A stretch of 64,000 bases of DNA from Xylocopa sonorina (GCF_050948175.1 NW_027490115.1:1178001-1242000); one strand, 5' to 3'. Counted from the first letter of the stretch, positions 1 through 12,847 are shown. Program-made: numbers and translations. The notes: a model not told the origin generated them from the letters alone.

Positions 1-1140
1 CTAATGCTTCTTAAGACGCGATATCGCATCTCATTTCTATGTTTCATGATAAGATATAACATTCATTGCGAAGTATCATGTATACCTCGTATTCACTTCA
101 AAAGAATGTAAATGCAACGCTCCCATGCTAGGAAATAGCGTTACTAGATGTCTACGCATCGAAACGATAGAGTTCTAATGCTTTTCAAAACGCGATATCG
201 CATCTCATTTCTATGTTACATGATAAGTTATAATATTCATTGCGAAGTGTCATGTATACCTCGTATTCACTTCAATAAAATGTAAGTTCGACACTTCTTT
301 GCTAGGAAATAGCGTTTGCAAATGTCTACGTATCGTAGCAATAGAGTTCTAATGCTTCTTAGTTCGCGATATCGCAACTCAAATCTACGTTTCATGATAA
401 GATATAATATTCATTGCGAAGTGTCGTGTATACCTCGTATTCACTTCAAAAGAATGTAAATGGGACACTTCCTAACTACCAATTAGCGTTTGCAGATGTC
501 TACGTAACGTAGCAATAGAGTTCTAATGCTTCTCATAACGCGATATCGCATCTCATTCCTATGTTTCATGATAAGGTATAGTATTCATTGCGAAGTGTTA
601 TGTATATCTCGTCTTCACTTCAAAAGAATGTAAATGCGACACTCCCATGCTAGGAAATAGCGTTTCTAGATGTCTACGCATCGAAACGATAAAGTTCTAA
701 TGCTTTTCAAAACGCGATATCGCATCTCATTTCTACGTTACATGATAAGTTATATTATTCATTGCGAAGTGTCATGTATACCTCGTATTCACTTCAATAG
801 AATGTAAGTTCGACACTTCTTTGCTAGGAAATAGCGTTTGCAAATGTCTACGAATCGTAGCAATAGAGTTCCAATGCTTCTTAATTCACGATATCGCATC
901 TCAAATCTACGTTTCATGATAAGATATAATATTCATTGCGAAGTGTCGTGTATACCTCGTATTCACTTCAAAAGAATGTAAATGGGACACTTCCTAGCTA
1001 CTAAGTATCGTTTGCAGAAGTCTACGTATCGTAGCAATAGAGTTCTAATGCTTCTCAAAACGCGATATCGCATCTCAAGTCTACGTTTCATGATAAGATA
1101 TAATATTCATTGCGAAGTGTTATGTATACCTCGTCTTCAC
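1..1140 (+). repeat. Three-monomer higher-order repeat, about 522 bp
   Basis: Monomers three apart are closer than neighbours. The monomer at 175 (GTTACATGATAAGTTAT variant, 'gtaagttcgacacttctttgc') recurs at 697. The monomer at 349 (CTTAGTTCGCGATATCGC, 'aaatgggacacttccta') recurs at 871. The type with 'cgcatcgaaacgata' occurs at 1-174 and 523-696. About two units are present, after which the order is lost, although a related monomer reappears near 1741. Confidence 0.75.
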
Positions 1141-2954
1141 TTCAAAAGAATGTAAATGCGACACTTCCTTGCTAGGAAATAGCGTGTGCAGATGTCTACG
1201 TATCGTAGCAATGGAGCTCTAATGCTTCTGAAAACGCGATATCGCATCCCATCTCTATGTTTCATGATAAGGTATAATATTCATTGCGAAGTGTCATGTA
1301 TACCCCGTATTCACTTCAAAAGAATCTAAATGCGACACTTCCTTGCTAGGAAATAGCGTTTGTAGATGCCTAGGTATCGTAGCAATAAAGTTCTAACACT
1401 TCTTAGAACGAGATATCGCATCTCATTTCTATGTGTCATCATAAGATATAGTATTCATTGCGATGTGTCATGTATACCTCGTATTCACTTCAATGGAATG
1501 TAAATGCGACACTTCCTTGCTAGGAAATAGCGTTTGCAGATGTCTACATGTCGTAGCAATAGTGTTCTAATGCTTTTAAAAGCGCGATATCGCATCTCAT
1601 TTCTATGTTATATGATAAGTTATAGTATTCATTGCGAAGTGTCATGTATACCTCGTCTTCACTTCAAAAGAATGTAAATGCCACACTTCCTTGCTATTAA
1701 ATAGCGTTTGCAAATGTCTACGTATCGTAGCAATAGAGTTCTAATGCTTCTTAATTCGCGATATCGCACCTCAAATCTACGTTTCATGATAAGATACAAT
1801 ATTCATTGTGGAGTGTCATGTATACCTCGTATTCATTTCAAAAGAATGTAAATGCGTCACTCCCATGCTAGGAAATAGCGTTTCTAGATGTCTACGCATC
1901 GAAACGATAGAGTTCTAATACTTCTCAAAACGCGATACTGCATCTCAATTCTATGTTTCACGAAAAGATATAATATTCATTGTGGATTGTTATGCATACC
2001 TCGTACTCACTTCAAAAGAATGTAAATGCGACACTACCATGCTATTAAATAGCGTTTGCAGATGTCTACGTATCGTAGCAATAGATTTCTAATGCTTCTC
2101 AAAACGCGATATCGCATCTCATTTCTTTGTTTCGTGATAAGATATAATATTCATTGCGTAGTTTCATGTATACCTCGTATTCACTTCAAATGACTGTAAA
2201 TGCGACACTTCCTTGCTAGGAAATATCCTTTGCAGATGTTTCCGTATCGAGGCAATAGGGCTCTAATGCTTCTTAAAACGGGATATCGCATATCATTTCT
2301 ATATTTCATGATAAGATATAATATTCATTGCGAAGAGTCATGTATACCTCGTATTCACTTCGAAAGAATGTAAATGCGACACTTCTTGCTGGGACGTAGC
2401 GTTTGCAGATGTCTACGTATCGAAGCAATAGAGTTCTAATGCTTCTTAAGACGCGACATCGCATCCCATTTCTATGTTTCATGATAAGATGTAATAACCA
2501 TTGCAAAGTGTGGTGTATACCTCGTTTTCACTTCAAAGGAATGCAACTGGGACACTTCATTGCTAGGAATTAGCGTTTGCAGATGTCTACGTATCGAAGC
2601 AATAGAGTTCCAATGATTCTTAAAACGCGATATCGCATCTAATCTCTAAGTTTCATGATGAGATTTAATATTCATTGTGGAGTGTTATGTATAACTCGTA
2701 TTCACTTCAAAAGAATGCAAGTGAAACACTTTCTTGCTAGGAAATAGTGTTGCAGATGTCTCCGTATCGAAGCAATAGAGTTCTAATGCTTTTTAAATTG
2801 CGATGTCGCATCTCATTTCTATGTTTCATGATAAGACATAATAATCATTGCGAAGTGTTGTGTACCTCGTATTCACTTCAAAAGAATGTAAGTGCGACAC
2901 TTCATTGCTAGGAAAGATCGTTTTCAGATGTCTACGTATCGATGCAAGAGAGTT

Positions 2955-2998
2955 CTAATGTATTATATATATATTATATATATTATGTATTCTTCGTC
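2955..2998. repeat. TA-rich tract replacing half of a monomer
   Basis: After CTAATG the monomer switches to about 30 bp of alternating T/A (2961-2990) and resumes at 'tcttcgtctacgcttcaaatg'. About 90 bp of monomer body, including the GCGATATCGC palindrome and the GATAAG box, is missing here. It looks like a deletion with a low-complexity filler, or a relic array edge, since the resuming monomer carries the GTCTAC variant common at array edges. Confidence 0.8.
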
Positions 2999-4744
2999 TA
3001 CGCTTCAAATGAATGTAAATGCGACCACTTCCTTGCTAGGAAATAGCGTTTAAAGGTGTCTACGTATCGTAGCAATAGAGTTCTAAAACGTCATAAAACG
3101 GGATATCGCATCTCATTTCTATGTTCCATGATAAGATATAACATTCATTGCGAAGTGTCATGTATACCTCGTATTCACATCAAAAGAACGTAAATGCGAC
3201 ACTTCCTTGCTAGGAAATAGCGTCTTCAGATATCTACGTACCGTAGCAATAAAGTTCTAATGCTTTTTAAATCATGATATCGCATCTCGTTTCTATGTTT
3301 CATGATAAGACATAATACTCATTGCGAAGTGTCATGTATACCTCGTATTCAATTCAAAAGAATGTAAATTCGACACTTCCTTCCTAGGAAGTAGCGTTTG
3401 CAGATGTCTACGTATCGAAACAATTGAGTTCTAACGCTTCTTAAAACGCGATATCGCATCTCATTTCTATGTTTCGTGATAAGATATAATATTCATTGCG
3501 AAGTGAAATGTATACCACGTATTTACTTCAAAAGAATGTAAATGCGACTATTCCTTGCTAGGAAATAGCGTTTGCAGATGTCTACGTATCGTAGCAATAG
3601 AGCTCTAATGCTTCTGAAAACGCGATATTGCATCTCATTTCTATGTTTCATGATAAGATATAATACTCATTGCGAAGTATCATGTATACCTTGTATTCAC
3701 TTCAAAAGAATGTAAATGCGAGTATTCCTTGCTTGGAAATAGAAATGGCAGATGTCTACGTATCGAAGCAACAGAGTTCTAATGCTTCTTAAAACGAGAT
3801 ATCGCACATCATTTCTATGCTTTATGATAAGATATGACATTCATTGCGAATTGTTATGTATACCTCGTATTAACTACAAAAGAATGTAAATGCGACACTT
3901 CCTTGCTAGGAAATAGCGTTTGCAGATGCCGACGCATCGAAGCAATAGATTTCTAAAGCTTCTTAAACCGCGATATCGCATCTCATTTCTAGGTTTCATG
4001 ATAGGATATAATATTCCTTGCGAGATGCTACGTATACCTCGCATAGCCTTCAAGAGAATGTAAGTGCGACGCTTCCTTGCTAGGATGTAGCGTTTGCAGA
4101 TGTCTACGTACCGAAACAATAGACTTCTAATGCTTCTTAGAAATACATGTCACATCTCATTTATACGTTCCACGATAAGATATAATATTCATTGCGAATA
4201 GTCATGTATACCACGTATTCACTTCAAAAGAATGTAAATGCGACACTTCCATGCTAGGAAATAACGTCTGCAGATGTCAGCGCGTCGAGGCAATGGAGTT
4301 CTAATGTTTCTTAAAACGCGATATCGCATCTCACTTCTATGTTTCATGATAAGATATAATATTCATTGCGAAGTGTCATGTATACCTCGTCTTCACTTCA
4401 AAAGAATGTAAATGCGACTATTCCTTGCTAGGAAATAGCGTTTGCAGATGCCTACGTATCATAGCAATAGAGTTCTAATGCTTCATAGATCGAGATATCG
4501 CATCTTATTTCCATGGTTCGTGATAAGTTATAATATTCATTCCGAAGTGTCACGTATACCTCGTATTCACATCAAAAGAATGTAAATGCGACACTTCCTT
4601 GCTAGGAAATAGCGTTTGCAGATCTCTACGTATCGTAGAAATAGAGTTCTAATGCTTCTTAGAACGACATGTCACATCTCATTTATACGTTCCACGATAA
4701 GATATAATATTCATTGCGAAGAGTCATGTATACCTCGTACTCAA

Positions 4745-4776
4745 TTCAAAAGAAGTCGCATTTACATTCTTTTGAA
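4745..4776. repeat. Head-to-head satellite inversion junction, copy 1
   Basis: The F array ends in TTCAAAAGAA (4745-4754), a 12-base spacer follows (4755-4766), then the R array starts with the exact complement TTCTTTTGAA (4767-4776). The arms continue outward as F and R satellite with mismatches, so the locus is the centre of a multi-kilobase imperfect palindrome. An identical junction occurs 8093 bp downstream. Confidence 0.92.
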
Positions 4777-7700
4777 GTGAATACGAGGTATACATGACAC
4801 TTCGCAATGAATATTATATATTATCATGAACCATAGAAATGAGATGCGATATCCCGTTTTAAGAAGCATTAGAATCCTATTGCTCCGATACGTAGAGATC
4901 TGCAAGCGCTATTTCCTAGCAAGGAAGTGTCGCATTTACATTCTTTTGAACTGAATACGAGCTATACATGACAATTCGCAACGAACATTATATCTTATCA
5001 TGAATCATAGAAATGAGATGCGATATCGCGTTTTAAGGTGCATTGAAACTCTATTGCTTCGATACGTAGAGATCTACAAACGCTATCTCCTAGCAAGGAA
5101 GTGTCGCATTTACATTCATTTGAAGTATATGCCAGATATAAGTGACACATCGCAATGAGTATTTTATCTTACCATGAAACCTAGATGTGAGATGCGACAT
5201 CGCGTTTATAGAATAGTTAGAAGTCTATTGCTACGATACGTAGACATCTGGAGGTGCTACTATCTAGCAAGGAAGTGTCGCAATTACATTCATTTCAAGT
5301 GAATACAAGGTATACATGACACTTCGCAATGAATATTATATCTTATCACGAAACATAGAAATGAGTTGCGATATCGCGTTTTAGGATGCATTAGAACTCT
5401 ATTGCTACGATACGTAGATATCTAGAAACGCTATTTCCTAGCATGGTAGTGTCGCATTTGCAATCCTTTGTAGTGAATACGAAGTATACATGACACTTCG
5501 GAATGAATATTATATCTGATCATGAAACATAAAAATGGGCTGCGACATCGCGTTTTAAGACGCATTAGAACTCTCTTGCTGAGATACGTAGACATCTGCA
5601 AACACTATTTCCTAGCATGGTAGTGTCGCATTTACATTCCATTGAAGTGAATACGAGGTATGCACGATACTTCGCAATGGATATTATATCTTATCATGAA
5701 TCGTAGGAATGAGGTGCTATATCGCGTTTTGAGAAGCATTAGTACTCTATTGCTAACATACGTAGACATCTCCGAACTCTATTTCATAGGAAGGAAATGT
5801 CGCATTTACATTCCATTGTAGTGAAAACGAGGTATACATGACACTTCGCAATGAATATTATATCTTATCATGAAACATAGAAGTGAGAAGCGATATCGCG
5901 TTCTAAGAAGCATTAGAACCCTATTGCTACGATACGAAGACATCTGCAAACGCTATTTCCTAGGATGGAAGTGTCTCATTTACATTCCATTGAAGTGAAT
6001 ACGAGGTATGCATGACACTTCGCAATGGATATTATATCTTATCATGAAACGTTGAAATGTGATGCGACATCTCGTTTTAAGAAGTATTAGAACTCTATTC
6101 TTTCGATACGTGGTCATCTGGAAACGCTATTTCCTAGCAAGGAAGTGTCGCATTTACATTCTGTTGAAGTGAATACGAGGTATACATAACATTCCACATT
6201 GAATATTATACCTTATTACGAAACATAGAAATGAAATACGACTTGTCATTTTAAGAAGCATTAGAACTCTATTCTTTCGATACGTGGTCATCTGGAAACG
6301 CTATTTCCTAGCAAGGAAGTGTCGCATTTGCATTCATTTGAAGTGAAAACGAGGTATACATGACACTTCGTTATGAATATTATATCTTATCATGAAACAT
6401 ACAATTGAGATTCGATATCGCGTTATAAGAAGCATTAGAACACTATTGCTTCGATACGTAGACATCTGCAAACGCTATTTCCTAGCAAGGAAGTGTTGCA
6501 TTTACATACTTTTGAAGTGAATAAGAGGTATACATGACATTTCGCAATGAATATTATATCTTATCATGAAACATAGAAATGAGGTGCGATATAACGTTTT
6601 GAGAAGCATTAGAACTCGACTGCTACATCTGCAAACGCTATTTCCTAGCAAGGAAGTGCCGCATTTACATACTATTGAAGTGAATACGAGGTATACATGA
6701 CACTTCGCTATGAATATTGTATCTTATCATGAAACATAGAAATGAGATGCAATATCGCGTCTTAAGAAGCGTTAGAACATTATTGCTTCGATACGTAGGC
6801 ATCTGCAAACGCTATTTCCTAGCAAGGAAGTGCCGCATTTACATACTATTGAAGTGAATACGAGGTATACATGACACTTCGCATTGAATATTATATCTTG
6901 TCATGAAGCATAGAAATCATATGCGATATCGCGTTTTAACAAGCATTGGAAATGCATTGCACGATACGTAGATATCTGGAGACGCTATTTCCTAGCACGG
7001 AAGTATCGCATTTACATTCTTTTGAAGTGAATACGTGGTATACATGTCACTTCGCAATGAATATTGTATCTTATCATGAAACGTAGAAATGTGATGCGAT
7101 ATCGCGTTCTAAGAAGCATTAGAACTCTATTGCTTACGAATACGAGGTATACATGACACTTCGCAATGAATATTATACCTTATCACGAAATATAGAAATG
7201 AAATGCGACATCTCGTTTTAAGAAGCAATAGGACTCTATTGCTACAATACATAGACAGCTGCAAACGCTACTTCCTAGGACAGAAACGTCGCATTTACTT
7301 TCTTTTGAAATGAATACGTTGTATACATGACACATCGCACTGAATATTATATCTTATCATGAAACATAGAAATGAGATGCGATACCGCGTTTTAAAAAGC
7401 GCCAGGACACTATTGCTACGATACATAGACAGCTGCCAACGCTTTTTCCTAGGACGGAAACGTCGCACTTACTTTCTTTTGAAGTGAATACGAGGCATAC
7501 ATGACACTTCGCAATGAATATTATATCTTATCACGAAACATAGAAATGAGATGCGATATCGCGATTTAAGAAGCATTAGAACACTATTGCTACGATATTA
7601 AGAAATCTGCAATCGCTATTTCCAAGCAACGAAGTGTCGCATTTACATTCTTTTGAACGGAATACGAGGTATACATGACACTTCGCAATCAATATTATAT

Positions 7701-10450
7701 CTTATCACAAAACATAGAAATGAAATGCGACATCTCGTTTGAAGAAGCATTAGGACTCTATTGCTACGATACATAGGCAGCTGCCAACGCTATTTCCTAG
7801 GACGGAAACGTCGCACTTACTTTCTTTTGAAGTGAATACGAGGTATACATGACACATCGCACTGAATATACTATCTTATCATGAAACATAGAAATGAGAT
7901 ACGATATCGCGTTATTAGAAGCATTAGAACTCTATTGATACGAAACGTCGACATCTGAAACGCTATTTCCTAGCAAGCAAGTGTTGCATTTACATTCTTT
8001 TGAAGTGAGTACGAGGTATACATAGCACTTCGCAATGAATATTATATCTTATCACGAAATATAGAAATGAAATGCGACATCTCGTTTTAAGAAGCATTTG
8101 GACTCTATTGCTACGATACATAGACAGCTGCCATCGCTATTTCCTAGGACGGAAACGTCGCATTTACCTTCTTTTGAAGTGAATACGAGGTATACATGAC
8201 ACTTCCCATGAATATTATACCTTATCACGAAACATAGAAATGAGATGTGATATCGCGATTTAGGTAGCATTAGAACTCTATTGCTACAATAAGTAGACAT
8301 ATGCAAACGCTATTTCCTAGCAAGGAATATTCGCTTTTACATTCTTTGAAGTGAATACGAGGTATACATGACACTTCGCAATGAATATTGTATCTTATCA
8401 CGAAATATAGAAATGAAATGCGACATCTCGTTTTAAGAAGCATTAGGAATCTCTTGCTACGATACATAGACATCTGCCAACGCTATTTCCTAGGACGGAA
8501 ACGTCGCATTTACTTTGTTTTGAAATGATTACGAGGTATACATGACACATCGCACTGAATATTATATCTTATCATGAAACATAGAAATGAGATGCTATAT
8601 CGCGATTTAAAAAGCATCACAACTCAATTGCTACGACACGTAGATATCTGCAAACGCTATTTCCTAGGACGGAAACGTCGCATTTACTTTCTTTTGAAGT
8701 GAATACGAGGTATACATGACACTTCCCATGAATATTATTCCCTATCACGAAACATAGAGATGAGATGTGATGTCGCGATTTCAGTAGCATTAGGACACTA
8801 TTGCTGCGATACGTAGACATCTGCAAACGCTATTTCCTAGCAAGGAAGTGTCGCATTTACATTCTTATGAAGTGAATACCAGGCATACATGGCACATCGC
8901 AATGAATATTATATCTTATCACGAAATATAGAAATGAAATGCGTCATCTCGTTTTAAGAAGCATTAGGACTCTATTCCTACGATACATAGACATCTGCAA
9001 ACGCTATTTCCTAGAAAGGAATGGTCGCATTTACATTCTTTTGAAGTGAATACGAGGTATGCACGACACTTCGCAATGAATATTATATCTTATCACGAAA
9101 CATAGAAATGAGATGCAATATCGCGATTTAAGAAGCATTAGAACACTATTGGTACGAAACGAAGAAATCTGCAATCGCTATTTCCAAGCATGGAAGTGTC
9201 GCATTTACATTCTTTTGAACGGAATACGAGGTGTACATGACACTTCGCAATGAATATTATATCTTATCACGAAACATAGAAATGAAATACGACATCTCGT
9301 TTTAAGAAGCATTAGGACTCTATTGCTACGATACATAGACATCTGCAAACGCTGTTTCCTAGCAAGGAAGTGGCGCATTTACATTCTTTTGAAGTGAATA
9401 CGAGGCATACATGACACTTTGCTATGAATATTATATCTTATCGTGACACATAGAAATGAGACGCGATATCGCGTTTTAAGAAGCATTAAAACTCTATTGC
9501 TACGATGCGTAGTCATCTTCAAACGCTATTTCCCAGCAAGGAAGTGTCGCATTTACATTCTTTTGAACGGAATACGAGGTATACATGACACTTCGCAATG
9601 AATATTATATCTTATCACGAAACATAGAAATGAAATGCGTCATCTCGTTTTAAGAAGCATTAGGACTCTATTGCTACGATACATAGACATCTGCAGACGC
9701 TATTTCCTAGCAAGGAAGTGTCGCATTTACAATCTTTTGAAGTGATTACGAGGTATACATGACACTTCGCAATGAATATTATATCTTAACATGACACATT
9801 GAAATGAGGTTCGATATCGCGTATTAAGAATGATTAGAAACCTATTGCTTCGATACTTAGACATCTGCAAACGCTATTTCCTAGCAGGGAAGTGTCGCAT
9901 TTACATTCTCTTGAAGTGAATACTAGGTATACCGAACGCTCCACAATGAATATTATATCTTATCATGAAACACAGAAATGCGATGCGATATCGCGATTTA
10001 GAAATCATTAGAACTTTATTGCTGCGATACGTAGACATCTGCAAACGCTATTTAATAGCAAGGAAGTGTCGTATTTACATTTTTTTGAAGTGAAAAGGTG
10101 GTATACATAACATTACACAATGAATATTATATCTTATTACGAAACATTGTAATGAGATGCGATATCGCGATTTAAGAAGCATTAGAACACTATTGCTTCG
10201 ATACGTAGATATCTGGAAACGCTATTTCCTAGCAAAGGAAGTGTCGCATTTACATTCTTTCGAGCTGAATACGAGGTATACATAACACTCCACAATGAAT
10301 ATTATATCTTATCATGAAACATAGAAATGAGGAGCTATATCGCGTTTTAGGAAGCATTAGAACTCTATTGCTAATATACGTAGAAATCAGCAAACCCTAT
10401 TTCCTAGCAAGGAAGTGTCGCAGTTACATTCTTTTGAAGTGAATACGAGG
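4767..10450 (-). repeat. 174-bp satellite array, R orientation (array 2)
   Basis: Reverse complement of the array 1 monomer, recognisable by TTTACATTCTTTTGAAGTG, 'aatacgaggtatacatgac', CTTCGCAATGAATATTATAT and AGCATTAGAACTCTATTGCT. Marked deletions include a half-monomer at about 7134 (CTATTGCTT runs straight into ACGAATACGAGG) and loss of the CGATACGTAG box at about 6615. Many monomers at 7200-9700 carry 'cctaggacggaaacgtcgca' and CATCTCGTTTTAAGAAGC variants, a local subfamily. The array ends abruptly at U1. Confidence 0.97.
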
Positions 10451-11461
10451 TGTCACGTCCGGCGAAACTATTTTCCTTTGCTCCGGAGGCTTTACGACAC
10501 GAGCCTAATTTTCGGTAATTCGGTCCGCGGGAAAGCGTTAAGACCGGGACCGACAATTTCGGCTGACGCGACACTAGCCAAAACACTCGCGATAATAAGA
10601 GAATGACCCTACCTTTCGATGACTTCTCTCTCGATTTGTACGTAGAAACGGCGTGGAGGATCGTTCGCTGGGATCGTAGCGGATTTGTTCTGTTGGCTGC
10701 TACGGAAATCTCGATCAGTCGCCAGCGAAGAGGAGGACGGCGGTCGGAATTCAGCGATGTTGCTGAATGTAGCAGAATCGGCGTGATGCGTCGTGGTGTC
10801 TGGATCGGAAGCGTCGGCGGTCGCTTCGGGAAGCGGCGTCTGGGCTGGTGCGAAGGCAGGTCGCTAGTACTCTCGGAACGCCCTCCAAATATTCACGCAC
10901 AAGTGATCGTATGAAGTTCTTCCTACTCGCACGTCGCGTTCTTCGCAAACCGGAAGCACGATTCATTCACCAAGTTTTTCTGTACTTTCGACTAAGATCT
11001 GAAGGCTAGGCGGCGGTCTCAACGTCACAAAGCCGATTTCTATACTCCTTCAATTTGATGAAGAGCAACCCCAGTTGTATGGAAGAACCCGTGGAAGAAT
11101 TCGTAGTTAAATGTAATGTTAAAAGTAGAACTAGTATTGCAAACACTTGATAAAATTAATGGATGTGGAGATAGTAGACTTGGTAAAAGAACTTGTACTT
11201 GGATATAGTAAAAGTAAAAATAAAATATATTCTAGGTTTAAAGTATACAAGACCTGGAATTATTCTAAGACTAAGACTTAGTTAAAATGGAGATAGAAAT
11301 ACGATGCCTGAACCCCACATTGAGGTGGCTAACGATCTAGAAGTAGAGGTTTCGACCCCTCGCTAGGAGATCTCGAGTCAGAGTGTGTGCTCTGGAGACG
11401 CGTCTCTGACCTCCTCGGTTCGCGGTGCGCTACGGTCGCGGAGGCTCGTGGTAGGGAGATC

Positions 11462-11550
11462 GCGGTCCCGCGAGTGGGGGACTCGCGTCTCGAGGCGGAG
11501 AGCGCGCGGTCCAGCGAGTGGGGACTCGCGGCTCGTGGCGGGGCTAGCGG
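11462..11550. repeat. GC-rich minisatellite inside U1, period about 44 bp
   Basis: GCGGTCCCGCGAGTGGGGG (11462) is followed about 44 bp later by GCGGTCCAGCGAGTGGGG (11506). Each is followed by ACTCGCG and a CTCG(A/T)GGCGG box. Two units are present. The same structure recurs in U2 near 18511. Confidence 0.7.
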
Positions 11551-11754
11551 CGTATGCCGCTGGCCGGACGCATCTTACTTAGTGTAACTTAGATCTAGGA
11601 ATTCTTATATATGCGTCATGATATGGTATGTATGTCCTAGCTTAGAAGTAATATATAGGTTCTAGCAGAACCTGTTCCCGGAATTGGAAAAGGCCCCATT
11701 CAGGTGATGGGCTGCGGCTACGTCTTCCTGCAGGACAGAATCCTTGGTGCGAGG

Positions 11755-11895
11755 GAGATAGGGCTGCCCGTCCTTGGTGCGGGCGAGACAGGTATACTCG
11801 GTGGTGCGAGTGAGACACTGGTGCCCGGTACGAGCGAGACAGATATACTCGGCGGTGCGAGTGAGGCAGCGGAACTCGGTGTGAGTGAGCGCGTG
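11755..11895. repeat. Degenerate short tandem repeat inside U1, unit about 24-30 bp
   Basis: Five to six imperfect units built on GGTGCGAGTGAGACAGGTAT and ACTCGGTGGTGCGAG, with internal changes. In one plus frame (11704-12003) they read as repeated Gly-Ala-Ser-Glu-like blocks. Minus frames over the same bases are also open, as expected for any repeat lacking stops, so this is not evidence for a protein. U2 carries the same array with a few substitutions (about 18804-18945). Confidence 0.7.
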
Positions 11896-11992
11896 CAGGC
11901 ATGCGCGCGCGAACACTTCCAGTTGCTGGTTCTGCAGGCGAGTTTGGCTGGTTGCATGCGTCCAGGGGTTGATGATGGGGGGTGCGAGGAGG

Positions 11993-12847
11993 TTCCTTTC
12001 TAGGAAATTACGTTCCCAGAAATCTCTGTATCCAAGCTATAGAGTACTAATGCCCCTTAAGACGCCATATCGCATCTCATTTCTATGTTTCGTGATAAGA
12101 TATAATATTCATTGTTGAGTGTTATCTATACCTCGCATTCACTTCAAATGAATGTAAATGCGACACTTCCTTGCTAGGAAATAGCGTTTGCAGATGTCTA
12201 CGTATCGTAGCAATAGAGTTCTAATGCTACTTAAATCGCGATATCGGATCTCATTTCTATGTTTCGTGATAAGATATAATATTCACTGCGAAGTGTCATG
12301 TATACCTCGTATTAACATCAAAAGAATGTAAATGCGACTATTGCTTGCTAGGAAATAGCGTTTGCAGATGTCTACGTATCGTAGCAATAGTGATCTAATG
12401 CTACTTAAATCGCGATATCGCATCCTATTTATATATTTCGTGATATCATATAATATTCAATGCGAAGTGTCATGGACACCTCGTATTCACTTCAAAAGAA
12501 TGTAAATGCCACACTTCCATGCAAGGAATTAGCGTTGCAGATATCTCCGCATCGAGGCAATAGGGTGATAATGCTTCTTAAAACGCGTTATCGCATCTCT
12601 CTTCTATGTTTCATGATAAGATATAATATTCATTGCGAAGTTTCATGTATACCTCGTATTCTCTCCAAACGAATGTAAATGCAACACTTCCTTGCTAGGA
12701 AATTGCGTTTGCAGATCTCTACGTATCGTAGAAGTAGAGTTCTAATGCTTCTTAGAACGACATGTCACATCTCATTTATACGTTCCACGATAAGATATAA
12801 TATTCATTGCGAAGAGTCATGTATACCTCGTACTCAATTCAAAAGAA
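11993..12847 (+). repeat. 174-bp satellite array, F orientation (short array 3)
   Basis: About five F monomers between U1 and the second head-to-head junction. The first starts mid-monomer at TTCCTTTCTAGGAAA, exactly as after U2, so the U-to-F boundary was duplicated with the block. The monomers from about 12200 to 12700 lie outside the duplicated blocks and separate block A from block B. Confidence 0.95.

Larger units (their letters stand above)
1..4754 (+). repeat. 174-bp satellite array, F orientation (array 1)
   Basis: Tandem monomers with anchors at 1, 175, 349, 523 and 697, so the period is 174 bp. Landmarks in order: CTAATGCTTCTTAAAACG, the palindrome GCGATATCGC, TGATAAGATATAAT, ATTCATTGCGAAGTGTCATG, GTATACCTCGTATTCACTTC, GAATGTAAATGCG, TTCCTTGCTAGGAA, CTACGTATCGTAG. 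Adjacent monomers differ by several to tens of substitutions and a few 1-bp indels. The array is cut off by the left window edge and ends at a head-to-head junction near 4760. No gene is seen in it; reading frames here are satellite-derived. Confidence 0.97.
10451..11992. mobile_element. U1: GC-rich non-satellite segment, LTR-like, first copy
   Basis: A sharp change from satellite to unrelated sequence beginning TGTCACGTCCGGCG. The segment has a GC-rich part (10451-11040), an AT-rich centre (about 11090-11330) with an AATAAA signal near 11218, a GC-rich minisatellite (11462-11550), and a second short degenerate tandem repeat (about 11755-11895). No protein family was recognised. Frames on both strands (plus 10603-10914, minus 10751-10966) are not preserved in U2 because of a 1-bp and a 2-bp indel. 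A TG start, a poly(A) signal in the middle and no coding content fit a solo LTR of a retrotransposon, but no CA end or convincing target-site duplication is visible, and the flanking satellites are in opposite orientations. The LTR identity is inference; the segment boundaries are clear. Confidence 0.45.
4613..12200. repeat. Segmental duplication, block A (R array + U1 + F start)
   Basis: Block A matches block B (about 12706-19247) through the junction, R array, U1 segment and first F monomers. The offset is 8093 at the junction, 8440 at about 5100, 7569 at about 6614, 7396 at about 6832, about 7390 at 8473, 7046 at U1 start and 7049 at U1 end. Nearly every large step is close to a multiple of 174 (+2, -5, -1, -2 monomers). 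Since the original duplication, therefore, change has come mainly by unequal exchange of whole monomers. Confidence 0.9.

Noticed and set aside
10446..11989. CGAGG as a 5-bp target-site duplication around U1
   Set aside because: The right copy lies inside U (GGTGCGAGG before AGGTTCC), the implied element would not end in CA, and the flanking satellites are in opposite orientation, so a simple insertion is not supported.
11642..12003. Ser/Arg/His-rich frames over the short tandem repeat in U1
   Set aside because: Several frames on both strands are open together, as expected for a repeat unit without stops; the peptide repetition only mirrors the DNA repeat.
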